DNA of 64,000 nucleotides from Edaphobacter bradus (lineage in GTDB: Bacteria > Acidobacteriota > Terriglobia > Terriglobales > Acidobacteriaceae): positions 1,240,001 through 1,304,000 of the forward strand of contig NZ_JAGSYF010000001.1 in assembly GCF_025685645.1 (NCBI RefSeq). Reading direction: 5' to 3'. The notes beneath the pieces were generated by a model, which saw only the letters and a list, made by a program, of their open reading frames with translations, was not told the origin of the DNA and ran no database searches. Shown here in pieces: positions 8,258 through 18,113 of this stretch. Position 1 is the first letter of the stretch. Each line of letters begins with the position of its first letter. The position numbers and the translations under genes are program-made.

Positions 8258-10987
8258 ATGGATGGCGTGGATCGGCTGCCGGGCGAGATCGCACAGGCGC
8301 TCGAACGGGGCGCGACCGTGGTGACGGGGAACCAGCGTGCGACACGGACGCTGCAGCACGCCTTCAATCAGCAGAGCCGTGCACGCGGGCTGGCAAGCTG
8401 GCGGCTGCCGTCGATCATGGCCTGGGAGACGTGGGCCTCGGGTCTGTGGCATGAGTGGATGCTTGAAGGACGCGCCACGGCCATGCTACTCAACGGCACA
8501 CAGGAACACGCGATATGGCGGTCGTTACTGAGCGCCGATGTTGAGCTGAGCAGCCTTCGCGAAGTGGACTCGCTAGCAACCCTGGCTGCGGATGCGTGGC
8601 GGCTGCTCTGCCGTCACAATGGACAGCGCCGTCTGCGTAACTTCAGCGGAAATACGGACACGAGGGCCTTCGAGCGGTGGGCGCAGGAGTTTGAGCGGCG
8701 TTGCCGCGCAGAAGATCTGCTGCCCTCGGCGCAGATGGAGGACGCGATACGGGCGGCCTTGCAGGGTGGGGCTGTAGATGCTCTGCCGCCTGAGATTGCG
8801 CTGGTTGGGTTTGACGGGATGACTCCGGCGCAGGAGGCCGTAGTGGAGGCCGTTCGCGCCGCGGGGATTGTGATTGGATCGATCGAGCTGACTGCACCAG
8901 CGCAACAGCGCGTGCTGGCCAGAGCAACCGATGAGATCGGCGAACTGTACGCGGCTGCACGCTGGATTCGGCGGTACCTTGAGGACCATCCGGCAGCGCG
9001 CATTGCTGTGATTGTGCCGGACCTCGAGGCGCGCCGAGCGAGGATCGACCGTGCCTTCCGCGAGGTGCTGGCGCCTGAGCTTGAGAACATCGCAGCGAAC
9101 GATGACGCTGCGCCGTATGAGTTTTCGTTGGGTGTGCCACTTGCGCGAACTCCGATGATTGAAGTCGCGCTTGATCTGCTGCGGTGGTCCATAGGAGCGC
9201 TGCCGCTGACGCAGGTGAGCGCGCTGCTGCTCTCGCCATACTTCGCGCCAGCAGAGGGCGAGCGAGGCGGTCGTGCGGAGTTCGACGCGTTTGCGATGCG
9301 GCAGGAAGACCTGCTGCGTCCGGAGGTGACGATTGGATGGTTGCTCGAGTGCATTGAAGGGTGGAAGCGCAACGGGAAGATTTCTCGACTGCTGAAGGCT
9401 GTGCGCAAGATGGAGCGCGTCGCCGAAGAGCGGCTCGCATCGCGCGAACGCAGGTCGTTCGCAGCATGGACCGAGGTGATCGGCGAGTTTCTTGACGCCG
9501 CGGCGTGGGGCGCAGGACGGGACACAGCACGGGGCGAGAGCAGTCTCGAGTTTCAGGCGCGAAGGAAGTGGGAGCGCGTGCTGGATGAGTTGGCGAGGCT
9601 GGACTTCAACGCGGGACGCGTGGAGTTTCGCCAGGCACTGGGCCGCCTGGAGTGGATTGCAAGGGAGACGATGTTCGCTGCGGAGTCGCGCGAAGCTCCG
9701 GTGCAGGTGATGGGGCCGCTTGAGGCGGCAGGCAGCAGGTTTGACGCAGCGTGGTTCCTCGGCGCGGGCGAGTTGTCGTGGCCACGGGGGACAGGGAGCA
9801 ATCCGCTGCTGCCGTGGCATTTGCAGCGTGAATTGGGAATGCCCGGTGTCGACCCTGAGCGCGATGACGCGCAGGCGAGGCTTGTGACGCGGCGGATCGC
9901 GGAGAGCGCGGAGACGGTCGTGTTCAGCTATGCGGTTGAGGCTGCCGAGGGTCATCAGCGTGCGTCTGCCGCGCTCAAGGACATCGAGATGGAGGAGGTT
10001 GTTGCGGAAGAGTTCGCACCCGTCTCCGCTGAACGGCAGATTGTTGAACTCGAAACAGTGGAGGACAGCGATTCCCTGCCCCTGCGGCGCGATGAGGTCA
10101 TGCGCGGAGGCGCAGATATCTTGAAGCTCCAAGCAGCGTGCGGCTTCCGCGCCTTCGCCGAGAAGAGGCTGTGGTCGACGGAGCTTGAACATGCTGAGTT
10201 GGGACTGGACGCGGCTGGGCGCGGCAACATCGTGCATCGTGCGCTCGAACTCTTCTGGAAGCAGGTGGAGTCGCAAGTTGCACTGAAGAAGATGACAGCT
10301 TCGGAGTTCGACGGCGTGCTCGACCAGTCGATCAGTGAGGCCCTGCGCAAGGCTGCAGAGCTAAGCAAGACCGCGTGGGACGCTGCCTATGTTGAGGTTC
10401 AACGAGCGCGGCTGCGAAGCCTGATGGAACAGTGGCTGGAGCTGGAGCGGGGACGCGCGCCGTTTACGGTAAAGCTGAGCGAGCGCGAGTTCAAGGATGT
10501 GCGGATCGGACCGCTGCGATTGGATGTTCGCGTGGACCGCGTGGATGAGGGAGAGCAAGGCGAGATTCTCATCGACTACAAGACAGGCGTGGCGAAGCCG
10601 GCAGATTGGCTAGGAGAGCGGCCTGAGGCGCCACAGCTTCCGCTGTACGCGATGCTCACGAACGCCGAGCGGCTGGAGGCCGTAGCCTTTGCCCAGGTGC
10701 GGACAGGCAAGGAGATGACGCTGACAGGCTATGCAACCAGCGCGGACGCGCTTACCAAGTCCGTCAAGCTGACGGAAGCTGCGACGCTTGAGGAGCAGGT
10801 GGAGCAATGGCGCGAGGTGCTGACGAAGCTTGCCACCGACTTCTATAACGGCGACGCGCGCGTGAACCCGAAGAACTATCCGAAGACCTGTGAACACTGC
10901 CGCCAGCGCATCTTATGCCGGCTCGATCCTGCTTCGGTCGAGGACGATGCAGAAGAGAACGATGCGGCGGAGGCTGAGCATGTCTGA
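8258..10987 (+). CDS. AddB-like PD-(D/E)XK nuclease with inactive helicase domain
   Basis: 909 residues from the ATG at 8258; the frame also opens at a TTG at 8207. The N-terminal part resembles the ATP-binding half of AddB (TVVTGNQRATRTLQ in place of a true Walker A). The C-terminal nuclease carries ILIDYKTG (PD-(D/E)XK motif). A set of cysteines (one in QAACGFRAF and three in CEHCRQRILC) matches the 4Fe-4S staple of AddB-type nucleases. With the next gene it should form a two-subunit helicase-nuclease that processes double-strand breaks for recombination. The pair overlaps by 8 bp (ATGTCTGA), implying translational coupling. Confidence 0.85.
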   Translation: MDGVDRLPGEIAQALERGATVVTGNQRATRTLQHAFNQQSRARGLASWRLPSIMAWETWASGLWHEWMLEGRATAMLLNGTQEHAIWRSLLSADVELSSLREVDSLATLAADAWRLLCRHNGQRRLRNFSGNTDTRAFERWAQEFERRCRAEDLLPSAQMEDAIRAALQGGAVDALPPEIALVGFDGMTPAQEAVVEAVRAAGIVIGSIELTAPAQQRVLARATDEIGELYAAARWIRRYLEDHPAARIAVIVPDLEARRARIDRAFREVLAPELENIAANDDAAPYEFSLGVPLARTPMIEVALDLLRWSIGALPLTQVSALLLSPYFAPAEGERGGRAEFDAFAMRQEDLLRPEVTIGWLLECIEGWKRNGKISRLLKAVRKMERVAEERLASRERRSFAAWTEVIGEFLDAAAWGAGRDTARGESSLEFQARRKWERVLDELARLDFNAGRVEFRQALGRLEWIARETMFAAESREAPVQVMGPLEAAGSRFDAAWFLGAGELSWPRGTGSNPLLPWHLQRELGMPGVDPERDDAQARLVTRRIAESAETVVFSYAVEAAEGHQRASAALKDIEMEEVVAEEFAPVSAERQIVELETVEDSDSLPLRRDEVMRGGADILKLQAACGFRAFAEKRLWSTELEHAELGLDAAGRGNIVHRALELFWKQVESQVALKKMTASEFDGVLDQSISEALRKAAELSKTAWDAAYVEVQRARLRSLMEQWLELERGRAPFTVKLSEREFKDVRIGPLRLDVRVDRVDEGEQGEILIDYKTGVAKPADWLGERPEAPQLPLYAMLTNAERLEAVAFAQVRTGKEMTLTGYATSADALTKSVKLTEAATLEEQVEQWREVLTKLATDFYNGDARVNPKNYPKTCEHCRQRILCRLDPASVEDDAEENDAAEAEHV

Positions 10988-13900
10988 GTTACTCGAGTTT
11001 CCTCCGCCGCTTCCGCGAGCCGACGACACGAACGCCACGAGTGGCACGAGCGACAAGCTGCCTCCTGACCATGCAGAACGAGAGAAGGCGCTCGACATCA
11101 CGAAGTCGTGGATCGTCGAGGCGCCCGCGGGCTCGGGCAAGACAGGGCTTCTGATCCAGCGCTATTTGAAGCTGCTCACGGATGAGGAGGTCACAGAGCC
11201 GGAGCAGGTGCTTGCGATCACCTTCACCGAAAAGGCAACGATCGAGATTCGTGAGCGCATCGCAAAACAACTCGAAGCTGCGCGTGGGCCAGACGCGTCG
11301 AAGAGCGAGTTCGATCGAATGACGCGCGTGCTGGCCCAGTCGGTTCTGCGGCGCGACGCTACGCTGCGCTGGGGGCTGCTCGAACGACCGCGTAGACTGA
11401 ATATCCGCACGATTGACTCAATATGCTCGGAGGTCGCGCGATCGCTGCCAGTGCTCTCAGGCTCGGGCGGCGTGAAGGCTCCTGTACCTGAGGCCGGACC
11501 GCTGTATCACGAGGCGGCACAGCGCGCGCTGAGCTGTCTTGGCGGAGAAGACGCCGATCTCAATTCTTCGCTGCGGCTCGTGCTGCTGCATCGCGACGGC
11601 AACCTGGGCGAAGTGGAGCGGCTGATCGCCGAGATGCTGCAGTGGCGCGATCAGTGGGGTGACCTGATTCCCCTGCGCGGCGAGGAACTCAGCGACGCGT
11701 ATCTGGATAGCGTTGTTCGCCCAAAGCTGGAGAGGACGTTGCGCCGGGTTGTGGAGGATTGTCTCGAGGATCTCGTGCGGACTGTACCTTCGGATTTTCT
11801 GCGCGACCTGGCAGCGATGGCATCTTCTCTGGCAGACAGGGAGCCGTATCAGCGCGATGTTTCTCCCATTGCGATGTGCAAAGGGAGAATTGCTCCGGGA
11901 GCTTCTGCCGATCACCTTGACCACTGGCGCGCTCTCGTTCACCTGCTGGTTCTTCGTTCAGGGAAGGCGTGGAGAAAGAGCTTCGCGAAAAGCTCGCTCT
12001 TGTTCGAGACCACGCGTGAAGAGAGGGGCCGGCTCAGCGCGCTGCGCGATGGAATTGCACAGCGCGACGATGTGCTGGAGGCGATGCTGCGGGCAGACTC
12101 TTTGCCGCCGCTCGAGTATCCGGACGAGCAGTGGCGCGTGGCTAAAGCTCTCTTTCGCGTGCTTCGCCGTGCTCTTGTGGAGCTGCAGTTCGTCTTTGCC
12201 GAACGCGGCGAGTGTGACTTCGCTGAACTTGGCCTGCTGGCTCGCGAGGCACTGGGACGCAGCGAGGGGCATGAAAGCGGCGTTGCTGCACTCGAGACCG
12301 CGCTGGGACTGCGGTTCCGGCACATCCTCGTCGATGAGATGCAGGACACTTCGACCAGCCAGTACGAGCTGATCGAGCTGCTGACTCGAGGATGGCTTGG
12401 CACCGGCCAGACGGTCTTTCTCGTGGGCGATCCAAAGCAGTCCATCTATCTGTTTCGACAGGCCAGGGTTGAGCGGTTTCTTCAGACGATGCAGGCGGAA
12501 CGCATTGGAGAGCTTCCTCTGAGCCGTCTGCAATTGAAGGCAAACTTTCGCTCGCAGAGAGAACTGGTTGAGGCCTTTAACGAAGATTTCTCGCTGTTGT
12601 TTCCGCCTCACATCAGCTCGTCGCATCCGGAAGATGTGCCCTTCGTCAAAGCGGCCGCGATTCGCGGATCGTCGGTCAAGGAGCCCGCGGTGGTCTGGCA
12701 TGCCGAGGCGCTCCCCGCAGGTTTGAAGGGCGACGCAGCCAGAGCTGAACGTCAGCAGCGATCGGAGGAGGAAGCACAAGAGATTCGTTCTATCGTTGAG
12801 CAGTGGCGCGCACGGCCTCTGCCTGCGGGTCGAAGTGAGGCGTGGAAGATCGCCGTGCTGGTGCAGAGCCGCGGCCATTTGAGCCGCATCGTCGCGGCAC
12901 TCAAAGAAGACGATGGGGATGGGCCAATTCCCTTCCGCGCAGTGGATATCGAGGAACTTGGCGAACGTCCTGAGGTGCTCGATCTCTTTGCGCTGACACG
13001 GGCGCTGCTGCATCCAGCTGATCGTGTGGCGTGGCTCGCCTTGCTGCGCGGACCGTGGTGTGGCCTGGAGCTCGCTGAGCTGCACATGCTTGCGGGAGAC
13101 GATGATCCAAAGTGGGCGCACCGCTCGATGGAGGAGGTAATCGCGGAGCGTGGACACGACCTGGACGAAGAGAGCTGCCAGCGGCTTACTCGCATGTGGG
13201 AGGTTTTGCAAGCGGCGATGCTGCAGCGCTCGCGGCTGACTCTGGCCCAGTGGGTCGAACGTACCTGGCGCTCCCTGGGAGGCGACGCCAGCCTCACCGC
13301 GACCGAGATGGTGAATGCGCGCCGTTTCTTCGAGCTTTTGGATGAGCTCGAAGAGCAAGCGGGCGCCGTGGATATGCAGACGCTGCGACAGAGGCTCGCG
13401 AAGCTCTACGCTGAGCCGGAGACCAATCCGAACGCGATCGACTTGATGACGATCCACAAGGCCAAGGGCCTGGAGTGGGATGTCGTCATCGTGCCTGCGC
13501 TCGAGAGAAAGCCGAGGATGAATTCGTCGCGGCTGCTTGTCTGGAGCGAAGTTCGTAGCGGCGATGACGAGGCAGCACAGGTGCTGCTCGCTCCCATCGC
13601 CGGCAAGGGGGAAGATTCAAAGGAGTTGAACACGTGGCTGGCCAGCATCCACAAGCGACGCGAGGCAGCCGAGCGCAGGCGGCTCTTCTATGTGGCATGC
13701 ACTCGCGCGCGCGAGGAGCTGCACCTGTTTGCTTCACCGAAGTCCAGCGCAAAGGCAGGCCTGCCGACACCGGAGTGGAACACACTGCTTCGTGCGGCGT
13801 GGCCGGCAGCCGAGAAGCACTTCGCCCGGCAGCTAGCTGCCGCAAATGTCGTGAGGATGGAGCCGCGGATACCCGATGCTGAGACAGGAGTAGTGGATCT

Positions 13901-14612
13901 CGCGGCAGAGGGCCGGGAGTTGCCTACCCTCAAGCGCCTGCCTCTGAGCTTTACGCCGAGGGAGCGCTTCCACGCGACAGAGCGCCTTGCGAGCGGAGAG
14001 CCAACTACCTCATCGGATAGGACAGCAGACTTTACGCGACCGGAAGGCTCCTTTGAGGCCCGCGCCTTTGGGAACGCGGTGCATGCCCTCCTGGAAGTTC
14101 TGGCGCGGCGCCTCGGCGCAGGGGAGCAGCCGGAGGCTCTGCTCAACGAGGTCGCCGGATGGAAGAATCGAATCACTCTGTTGCTGCGTGCAGAGGGTCT
14201 TTCGCAGGCCGCGGTGGCTCGGCTGCAGCCAGAGGTGATGACCGCACTGGGGAAAACTTTGCGAGACCCGGCCGGGCTGTGGATTCTGGCGGCGCAAGAG
14301 GAGGCCGCCAGCGAGTACGAACTCACAGCCTGGACCGACCGGCTGCAGAACGTCCGTCTCGATCGCACCTTCGTTGCTGGTACGGAGCCGCACGGTGATG
14401 GCAATCGCTGTTTGTGGATCGTCGACTACAAGACAGGGTCGCACGGGCCGTCAGGAGTCGACCAGTTTCTCGCGAAGGAGCGCGAGAAGTACGGCCCGCA
14501 GATGGAGACCTATGCGCGAATCCTCGGCACCTCGGCAGGAGGACGTGAGCTACGTTTGGGGCTCTATTATCCGATGTTGTCGCGACTGATCTGGTGGAAG
14601 CCTGAGGGCTAG
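10980..14612 (+). CDS. addA: AddA-like UvrD-family helicase-nuclease
   Basis: 1210 residues from the ATG at 10980, with GGAGG upstream; the frame opens earlier at 10890 inside the partner gene. SF1A helicase motifs are clear: Walker A APAGSGKT (about 48-55), motif Ia ITFTEKAT, Walker B HILVDEMQDTS, motif III VGDPKQSIYLFRQA, and motif V/VI near LMTIHKAKGLEWD and RRLFYVACTRAREE. The C-terminus holds a second PD-(D/E)XK nuclease with LWIVDYKTG. Both subunits are therefore nuclease-bearing, as in AddAB rather than RecBCD. The length is close to AddA norms. It converges with phoU, overlapping it by 4 bp. Confidence 0.9.
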   Translation: MSELLEFPPPLPRADDTNATSGTSDKLPPDHAEREKALDITKSWIVEAPAGSGKTGLLIQRYLKLLTDEEVTEPEQVLAITFTEKATIEIRERIAKQLEAARGPDASKSEFDRMTRVLAQSVLRRDATLRWGLLERPRRLNIRTIDSICSEVARSLPVLSGSGGVKAPVPEAGPLYHEAAQRALSCLGGEDADLNSSLRLVLLHRDGNLGEVERLIAEMLQWRDQWGDLIPLRGEELSDAYLDSVVRPKLERTLRRVVEDCLEDLVRTVPSDFLRDLAAMASSLADREPYQRDVSPIAMCKGRIAPGASADHLDHWRALVHLLVLRSGKAWRKSFAKSSLLFETTREERGRLSALRDGIAQRDDVLEAMLRADSLPPLEYPDEQWRVAKALFRVLRRALVELQFVFAERGECDFAELGLLAREALGRSEGHESGVAALETALGLRFRHILVDEMQDTSTSQYELIELLTRGWLGTGQTVFLVGDPKQSIYLFRQARVERFLQTMQAERIGELPLSRLQLKANFRSQRELVEAFNEDFSLLFPPHISSSHPEDVPFVKAAAIRGSSVKEPAVVWHAEALPAGLKGDAARAERQQRSEEEAQEIRSIVEQWRARPLPAGRSEAWKIAVLVQSRGHLSRIVAALKEDDGDGPIPFRAVDIEELGERPEVLDLFALTRALLHPADRVAWLALLRGPWCGLELAELHMLAGDDDPKWAHRSMEEVIAERGHDLDEESCQRLTRMWEVLQAAMLQRSRLTLAQWVERTWRSLGGDASLTATEMVNARRFFELLDELEEQAGAVDMQTLRQRLAKLYAEPETNPNAIDLMTIHKAKGLEWDVVIVPALERKPRMNSSRLLVWSEVRSGDDEAAQVLLAPIAGKGEDSKELNTWLASIHKRREAAERRRLFYVACTRAREELHLFASPKSSAKAGLPTPEWNTLLRAAWPAAEKHFARQLAAANVVRMEPRIPDAETGVVDLAAEGRELPTLKRLPLSFTPRERFHATERLASGEPTTSSDRTADFTRPEGSFEARAFGNAVHALLEVLARRLGAGEQPEALLNEVAGWKNRITLLLRAEGLSQAAVARLQPEVMTALGKTLRDPAGLWILAAQEEAASEYELTAWTDRLQNVRLDRTFVAGTEPHGDGNRCLWIVDYKTGSHGPSGVDQFLAKEREKYGPQMETYARILGTSAGGRELRLGLYYPMLSRLIWWKPEG

Positions 14613-15268
14613 GACGCCGCCGAGTGACGAACGTCCGCGCCGCGGACCCAGAAGATGACGTCCTCTGCGATGTTGGTGGCGTGGTCACCGACGCGCTCGA
14701 GGTTACGCGCGATGATCAGAGCGTTCAGAGACTGCGGCGTCAGGTCGGGCTTTTCCTTAATCAGAGTGCTGAGCGCGTAGAAGGCCGCGTCGTTCATCGC
14801 GTCCACCTCATCGTCCATCTTCAGGACCGACTGCGCCAGTTCGGCGTCACCTTCGATGAAGGACTGCAGCGCCTTGCGCACCATCGCCGAGGAGAGCGAC
14901 GCCAGCTTGGGGATATCGACCGGAAGATCGATGTTGGCAAAGGCCCCCATCTCACGTACGCGCACAGCAATGTTGACTGCCTGATCGCCGACGCGCTCGA
15001 GGTCTGCATTGATGCGGATGACAGCGACGATGAATCGGAGATCGATTGCCATGGGCTGCTCCATGGCGAGCAGGTCGAGCGCCATCTGGTCGATCTCGCG
15101 CTCAAGCCGGTTGATCGCGGGCTCGGAGCGGAAGACGAGTTCGCAGATGCCCAGGTCGCGTGTGCGATATGCCTCGATTGAACGCTGGATGGCCTGCTCC
15201 GCCATCCCAGCCATGACAAGCAGCTTCTCTTTCAGTTCGTCGAGGCTCTGATGAAACTTGACCCGCAT
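14609..15268 (-). CDS. phoU: Phosphate signalling regulator PhoU
   Basis: 219 residues with two PhoU helical repeats (about 8-95 and 112-205). Metal-cluster type motifs are seen in RINADLERVGDQAVNIA and ARNLERVGDHATNIAED, matching the E/DxxxD pattern of the family. PhoU links the PstSCAB transporter to the PhoR kinase and represses the Pho response when phosphate is plentiful. It is the last gene of the pst operon; its ATG overlaps the pstB stop (TGATG), so translation is coupled. A Thr-rich or odd feature is not seen. Confidence 0.95.
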   Translation of the reverse strand: MRVKFHQSLDELKEKLLVMAGMAEQAIQRSIEAYRTRDLGICELVFRSEPAINRLEREIDQMALDLLAMEQPMAIDLRFIVAVIRINADLERVGDQAVNIAVRVREMGAFANIDLPVDIPKLASLSSAMVRKALQSFIEGDAELAQSVLKMDDEVDAMNDAAFYALSTLIKEKPDLTPQSLNALIIARNLERVGDHATNIAEDVIFWVRGADVRHSAAS

Positions 15269-16026
15269 CAGCCGAACCTCCCGGTGATGTAATCCTCTGT
15301 GCGTTTGTCGCGGGGGTTGGTGAAGATCTTGTGTGTTGAGTCAAACTCGACGAGCTTGCCGTTGAGGAAGAATCCAGTGTTTTCGGCCACGCGCGCCGCC
15401 TGCTGCATGTTGTGCGTGACGATGACGATGGTGTACTGGCTCTTGAGCTGGAAGATGAGGTCTTCAATCTTCGAGGTCGAAACGGGGTCGAGCGCCGAGG
15501 CTGGTTCGTCCATCAGCAGCACCTCGGGATCCACAGCCAGGGCACGTGCGATACACATGCGCTGCTGCTGGCCGCCGGAGAGCGAGGCGCCGGACTTCTT
15601 CTTCAGGTCGTCCTTCACTTCTTCCCACAGTGCGGCCTGTTTGAGCGAGCGCTCGACGGTCTCGTCGAGAACACGGCGATTGCGAAATCCATTCAGCTTT
15701 AGGCCGCTGACGACGTTATCGTAGATAGACATCGTAGGGAAAGGGTTCGGCCGCTGGAAGACCATGCCGACGCGGCGGCGAATCTCTACGGGAGAAGCAT
15801 CCCTGTAGATGTCTACTTCCCCCATTTTCACTGTGCCTTCAGCGCGGGCGATCGGGTTGGTCTCGTGCATGCGGTTCAGGCAGCGCACGAAAGTGGACTT
15901 ACCGCAGCCGGAAGGGCCGATGAGAGCGGTGGCGTGGTTGGCGGGGATGTGCAGATTAATGTCCTGCAACGTGTGGTTCGTGCCATACCACGCATTCAAG
16001 TCCTGAACTAAGATGCCGACTCCCAC
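15268..16026 (-). CDS. pstB: Phosphate ABC transporter ATPase PstB
   Basis: 252 residues from a GTG at 16026, chosen because AAAGGAGG sits upstream and the start shares a base with the pstA stop (TAGTG). Longer readings add an unlikely 37-residue basic leader. ABC motifs are intact: Walker [10 protein letters not shown], signature LSGGQQQRM, Walker [14 protein letters not shown], switch VTHNMQQA. The [16 protein letters not shown] stretch is characteristic of PstB. It powers high-affinity phosphate import with PstA/PstC in the inner membrane. Confidence 0.96.
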   Translation of the reverse strand: MGVGILVQDLNAWYGTNHTLQDINLHIPANHATALIGPSGCGKSTFVRCLNRMHETNPIARAEGTVKMGEVDIYRDASPVEIRRRVGMVFQRPNPFPTMSIYDNVVSGLKLNGFRNRRVLDETVERSLKQAALWEEVKDDLKKKSGASLSGGQQQRMCIARALAVDPEVLLMDEPASALDPVSTSKIEDLIFQLKSQYTIVIVTHNMQQAARVAENTGFFLNGKLVEFDSTHKIFTNPRDKRTEDYITGRFG

Positions 16027-16931
16027 TAACTTCCTCCTTTGAGCACGCCGCGATTGGCGTAGATGCGCACGAGCGTAACCGAAACCATGATGAGGGCGAT
16101 GAGAACCAGAGCACCAGCCCATGCCAACCGATGCCACTCATCGTACGGTCCGGTAGCGTACGCAAATATCTGTAACGGCAGCGCGGCGATAGGCTGGTTT
16201 AACTTCACGCTCCAGAACTGGTTTCCGAGCGCGGTAAACAGCAGGGGAGCTGTCTCGCCGGCCACACGAGCAAAGGCCAGCATGCAGCCGGTGATGATGC
16301 CGGGCGAAGCCGTTCGCAGACTGACTGAGAGGATCGTGCGCCACTTGGGGACTCCCAACCCCAGGGCCGCTTCACGAATCGCGTGAGGCACGGTCGCCAG
16401 CATCTCCTCGGTGGTGCGCGTGACAGTAGGGATCATCATGATGCCGAGCGCAATGCCTCCGGCCAACGCAGAGAAGTGCTTTTGCTGTATCACAACCAGC
16501 GAATAGATCGAGATCCCCATCACAATGGACGGCACGCCGTTGAGCACATCCGCGGTAAAGCGCACAGCATTGCCCAGCATCTTGCCGCCGCCAAACTCCG
16601 CGAGATACACGCCAGCGGCAATCCCGATGGGAATTCCAAAAAAACTTGCCAAGATAAGGATGATGCCCGAGCCAACGATGGCGTTCGCCATGCCGCCACC
16701 CTCCTCGCCAACCGGAGCGGGAACGTGTGTAAAGAAGGCGAGGTTGAGCGAGCGAGCGCCTTTGTAAACCAGGTAGAACAGGATAGCGGCGAGGGGGGCC
16801 AACACTAGTAGGGTTGCCAGAATCGCCAGCCCACTGACGATATAGTTTGCGGCCGTACGACGCACTGCATTGGTGCGCGATGGTTTGCGAGGAAGCCCCA
16901 GAGGCTGACTGGCGATCGGTTGCGTACTCAT
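16026..16931 (-). CDS. pstA: Phosphate ABC transporter permease PstA
   Basis: 301 residues with a basic cytoplasmic N-terminus and six predicted membrane helices in a BPD_transp_1 domain. The EAA-type coupling loop is near [20 protein letters not shown], which contacts PstB. The family stretch [13 protein letters not shown] is also present. Its ATG overlaps the pstC stop by one base (TGATG) and its stop overlaps the pstB start, so pstC-pstA-pstB-phoU are translated as a coupled block. Confidence 0.95.
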   Translation of the reverse strand: MSTQPIASQPLGLPRKPSRTNAVRRTAANYIVSGLAILATLLVLAPLAAILFYLVYKGARSLNLAFFTHVPAPVGEEGGGMANAIVGSGIILILASFFGIPIGIAAGVYLAEFGGGKMLGNAVRFTADVLNGVPSIVMGISIYSLVVIQQKHFSALAGGIALGIMMIPTVTRTTEEMLATVPHAIREAALGLGVPKWRTILSVSLRTASPGIITGCMLAFARVAGETAPLLFTALGNQFWSVKLNQPIAALPLQIFAYATGPYDEWHRLAWAGALVLIALIMVSVTLVRIYANRGVLKGGS

Positions 16932-17977
16932 CAGGCGACCCTCGACGGCGCACCACGCGTAACAGCCCAGACCATCAGACGGGCGATCGCGTTGACGACG
17001 ATGGTGACGAGAAAGAGTGCGAGGCCGATCTCGATGAGAGCGCTAAGGTAAAGATCACCCGTGGCCTCGGAGAACTCTCCTGCAATGACGCTGGCCAGCG
17101 TGTTCCCCGGAGCAAAGAGACTCTTGTTGATCTCCGCGTGGTTGCCAATCACCATCGTGACGGCCATCGTCTCGCCGAGAGCGCGGCCGAGGCCGAGCAT
17201 CACGGCTCCTACGATGCCGATACGCGAGTTGCGCAGCACACCGATGCGGATCATCTCCCACTTCGTCGCACCGAGCGCAAGCGCTGCTTCACGCTGGCTG
17301 TTCGGCACTGCAGTCATAATGTCGCGCGTCAGCGAGGAGATAATCGGAAGAATCATAATGGCCAGAATGATGCCGGCCGTCAGGATGCCGACACCGAAGT
17401 TTGAGCCTTCAAAAAATCCTGTCCAGCCTAGTGTCTTGTAGAGGAATGGCCCCACAACATCGCGCATCAACGGCACCAGGATGAAGACGGCCCACAGACC
17501 GTAGACGACGCTGGGGATTGCGGCGAGCAGTTCGGTGAGAAACGAGATTGGTCCGCGGAGAGGACGTGGGCAGAGCTCGGTAAGAAAGATCGCCACACCG
17601 AGTGCCAGCGGAACCGCCATAAGCAGCGCAAGTAATGACGTCACAAGTGTGCCGTAGATAAACGGCAGAGCGCCGAAGTCGCCGGAGACGGGATCCCATG
17701 CCTGACGCGTGAAGAACTTCCATCCAAACTGGGCCAGGCTGAGGTGGGATCGAAGGATCAGGATGACGAAGATGAACAGAACGATGAGGAAGATGCTGCA
17801 GGCGCACAACAGCATCAGTGCAGCAAAACTGTTGTCGGCGGCCCGTCCGCTTCCTCGCTGGTTCAGGAAGGAACGTATCACCGAAGGAGCAGCATCGTCT
17901 GGGGGTGGCGCGGCTGCCGGCTGAGAGATAGCAGGCGGCATCGGCAGAAGAGACCCGGGTTCTCGTTCGGTCGTCAT
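16931..17977 (-). CDS. pstC: Phosphate ABC transporter permease PstC
   Basis: 348 residues from the ATG at 17977; a GTG 15 bases further up is possible and no strong ribosome site decides. An unusually long Pro/Ala/Asp-rich cytoplasmic leader (about 1-45) precedes six membrane helices. AIPSVVYGLWAVFILVP and the coupling loop EAALALGATKWEMIRIGVL identify PstC. It forms the phosphate channel with PstA. The gap of 136 bp from pstS contains a stable stem-loop. Confidence 0.94.
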   Translation of the reverse strand: MTTEREPGSLLPMPPAISQPAAAPPPDDAAPSVIRSFLNQRGSGRAADNSFAALMLLCACSIFLIVLFIFVILILRSHLSLAQFGWKFFTRQAWDPVSGDFGALPFIYGTLVTSLLALLMAVPLALGVAIFLTELCPRPLRGPISFLTELLAAIPSVVYGLWAVFILVPLMRDVVGPFLYKTLGWTGFFEGSNFGVGILTAGIILAIMILPIISSLTRDIMTAVPNSQREAALALGATKWEMIRIGVLRNSRIGIVGAVMLGLGRALGETMAVTMVIGNHAEINKSLFAPGNTLASVIAGEFSEATGDLYLSALIEIGLALFLVTIVVNAIARLMVWAVTRGAPSRVA

Positions 17978-18069
17978 GCGACTGGGAGACACAATTCTGT
18001 TCCTGAAGATTCGGTGGCTTTTGCAGCTCGATTGTATCCGGCGCGATGGATTCCCGGCCGGAGATGGTA

Positions 18070-18107
18070 CGCCGCACGAGGCCTAAAGATGACGGCTCCG
18101 TGCGGCG
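18070..18107 (-). promoter_or_regulatory. Intercistronic stem-loop between pstS and pstC
   Basis: A 9-bp perfect stem (CGCCGCACG at 18070-18078 with CGTGCGGCG at 18099-18107) is extended after two mismatches by GCC/GGC (18081-18083 with 18094-18096). It starts 6 bases after the pstS stop on the transcribed strand and has no T-run, so it is unlikely to be a full terminator. Such hairpins after solute-binding-protein genes protect the 5' mRNA and let the binding protein outnumber the permease. That role is inferred here. Confidence 0.65.
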
Positions 18108-18113
18108 TTCTGG

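Noticed and set aside
8573..10276. Long minus-strand frame opposite the AddB-like gene
   Set aside because: Composition rich in Arg, His, Pro and Leu with no motif; a shadow of third-position bias.
11958..13457. 499-codon minus-strand frame opposite the AddA-like gene
   Set aside because: No recognisable domain, and the opposite strand carries full helicase motifs.
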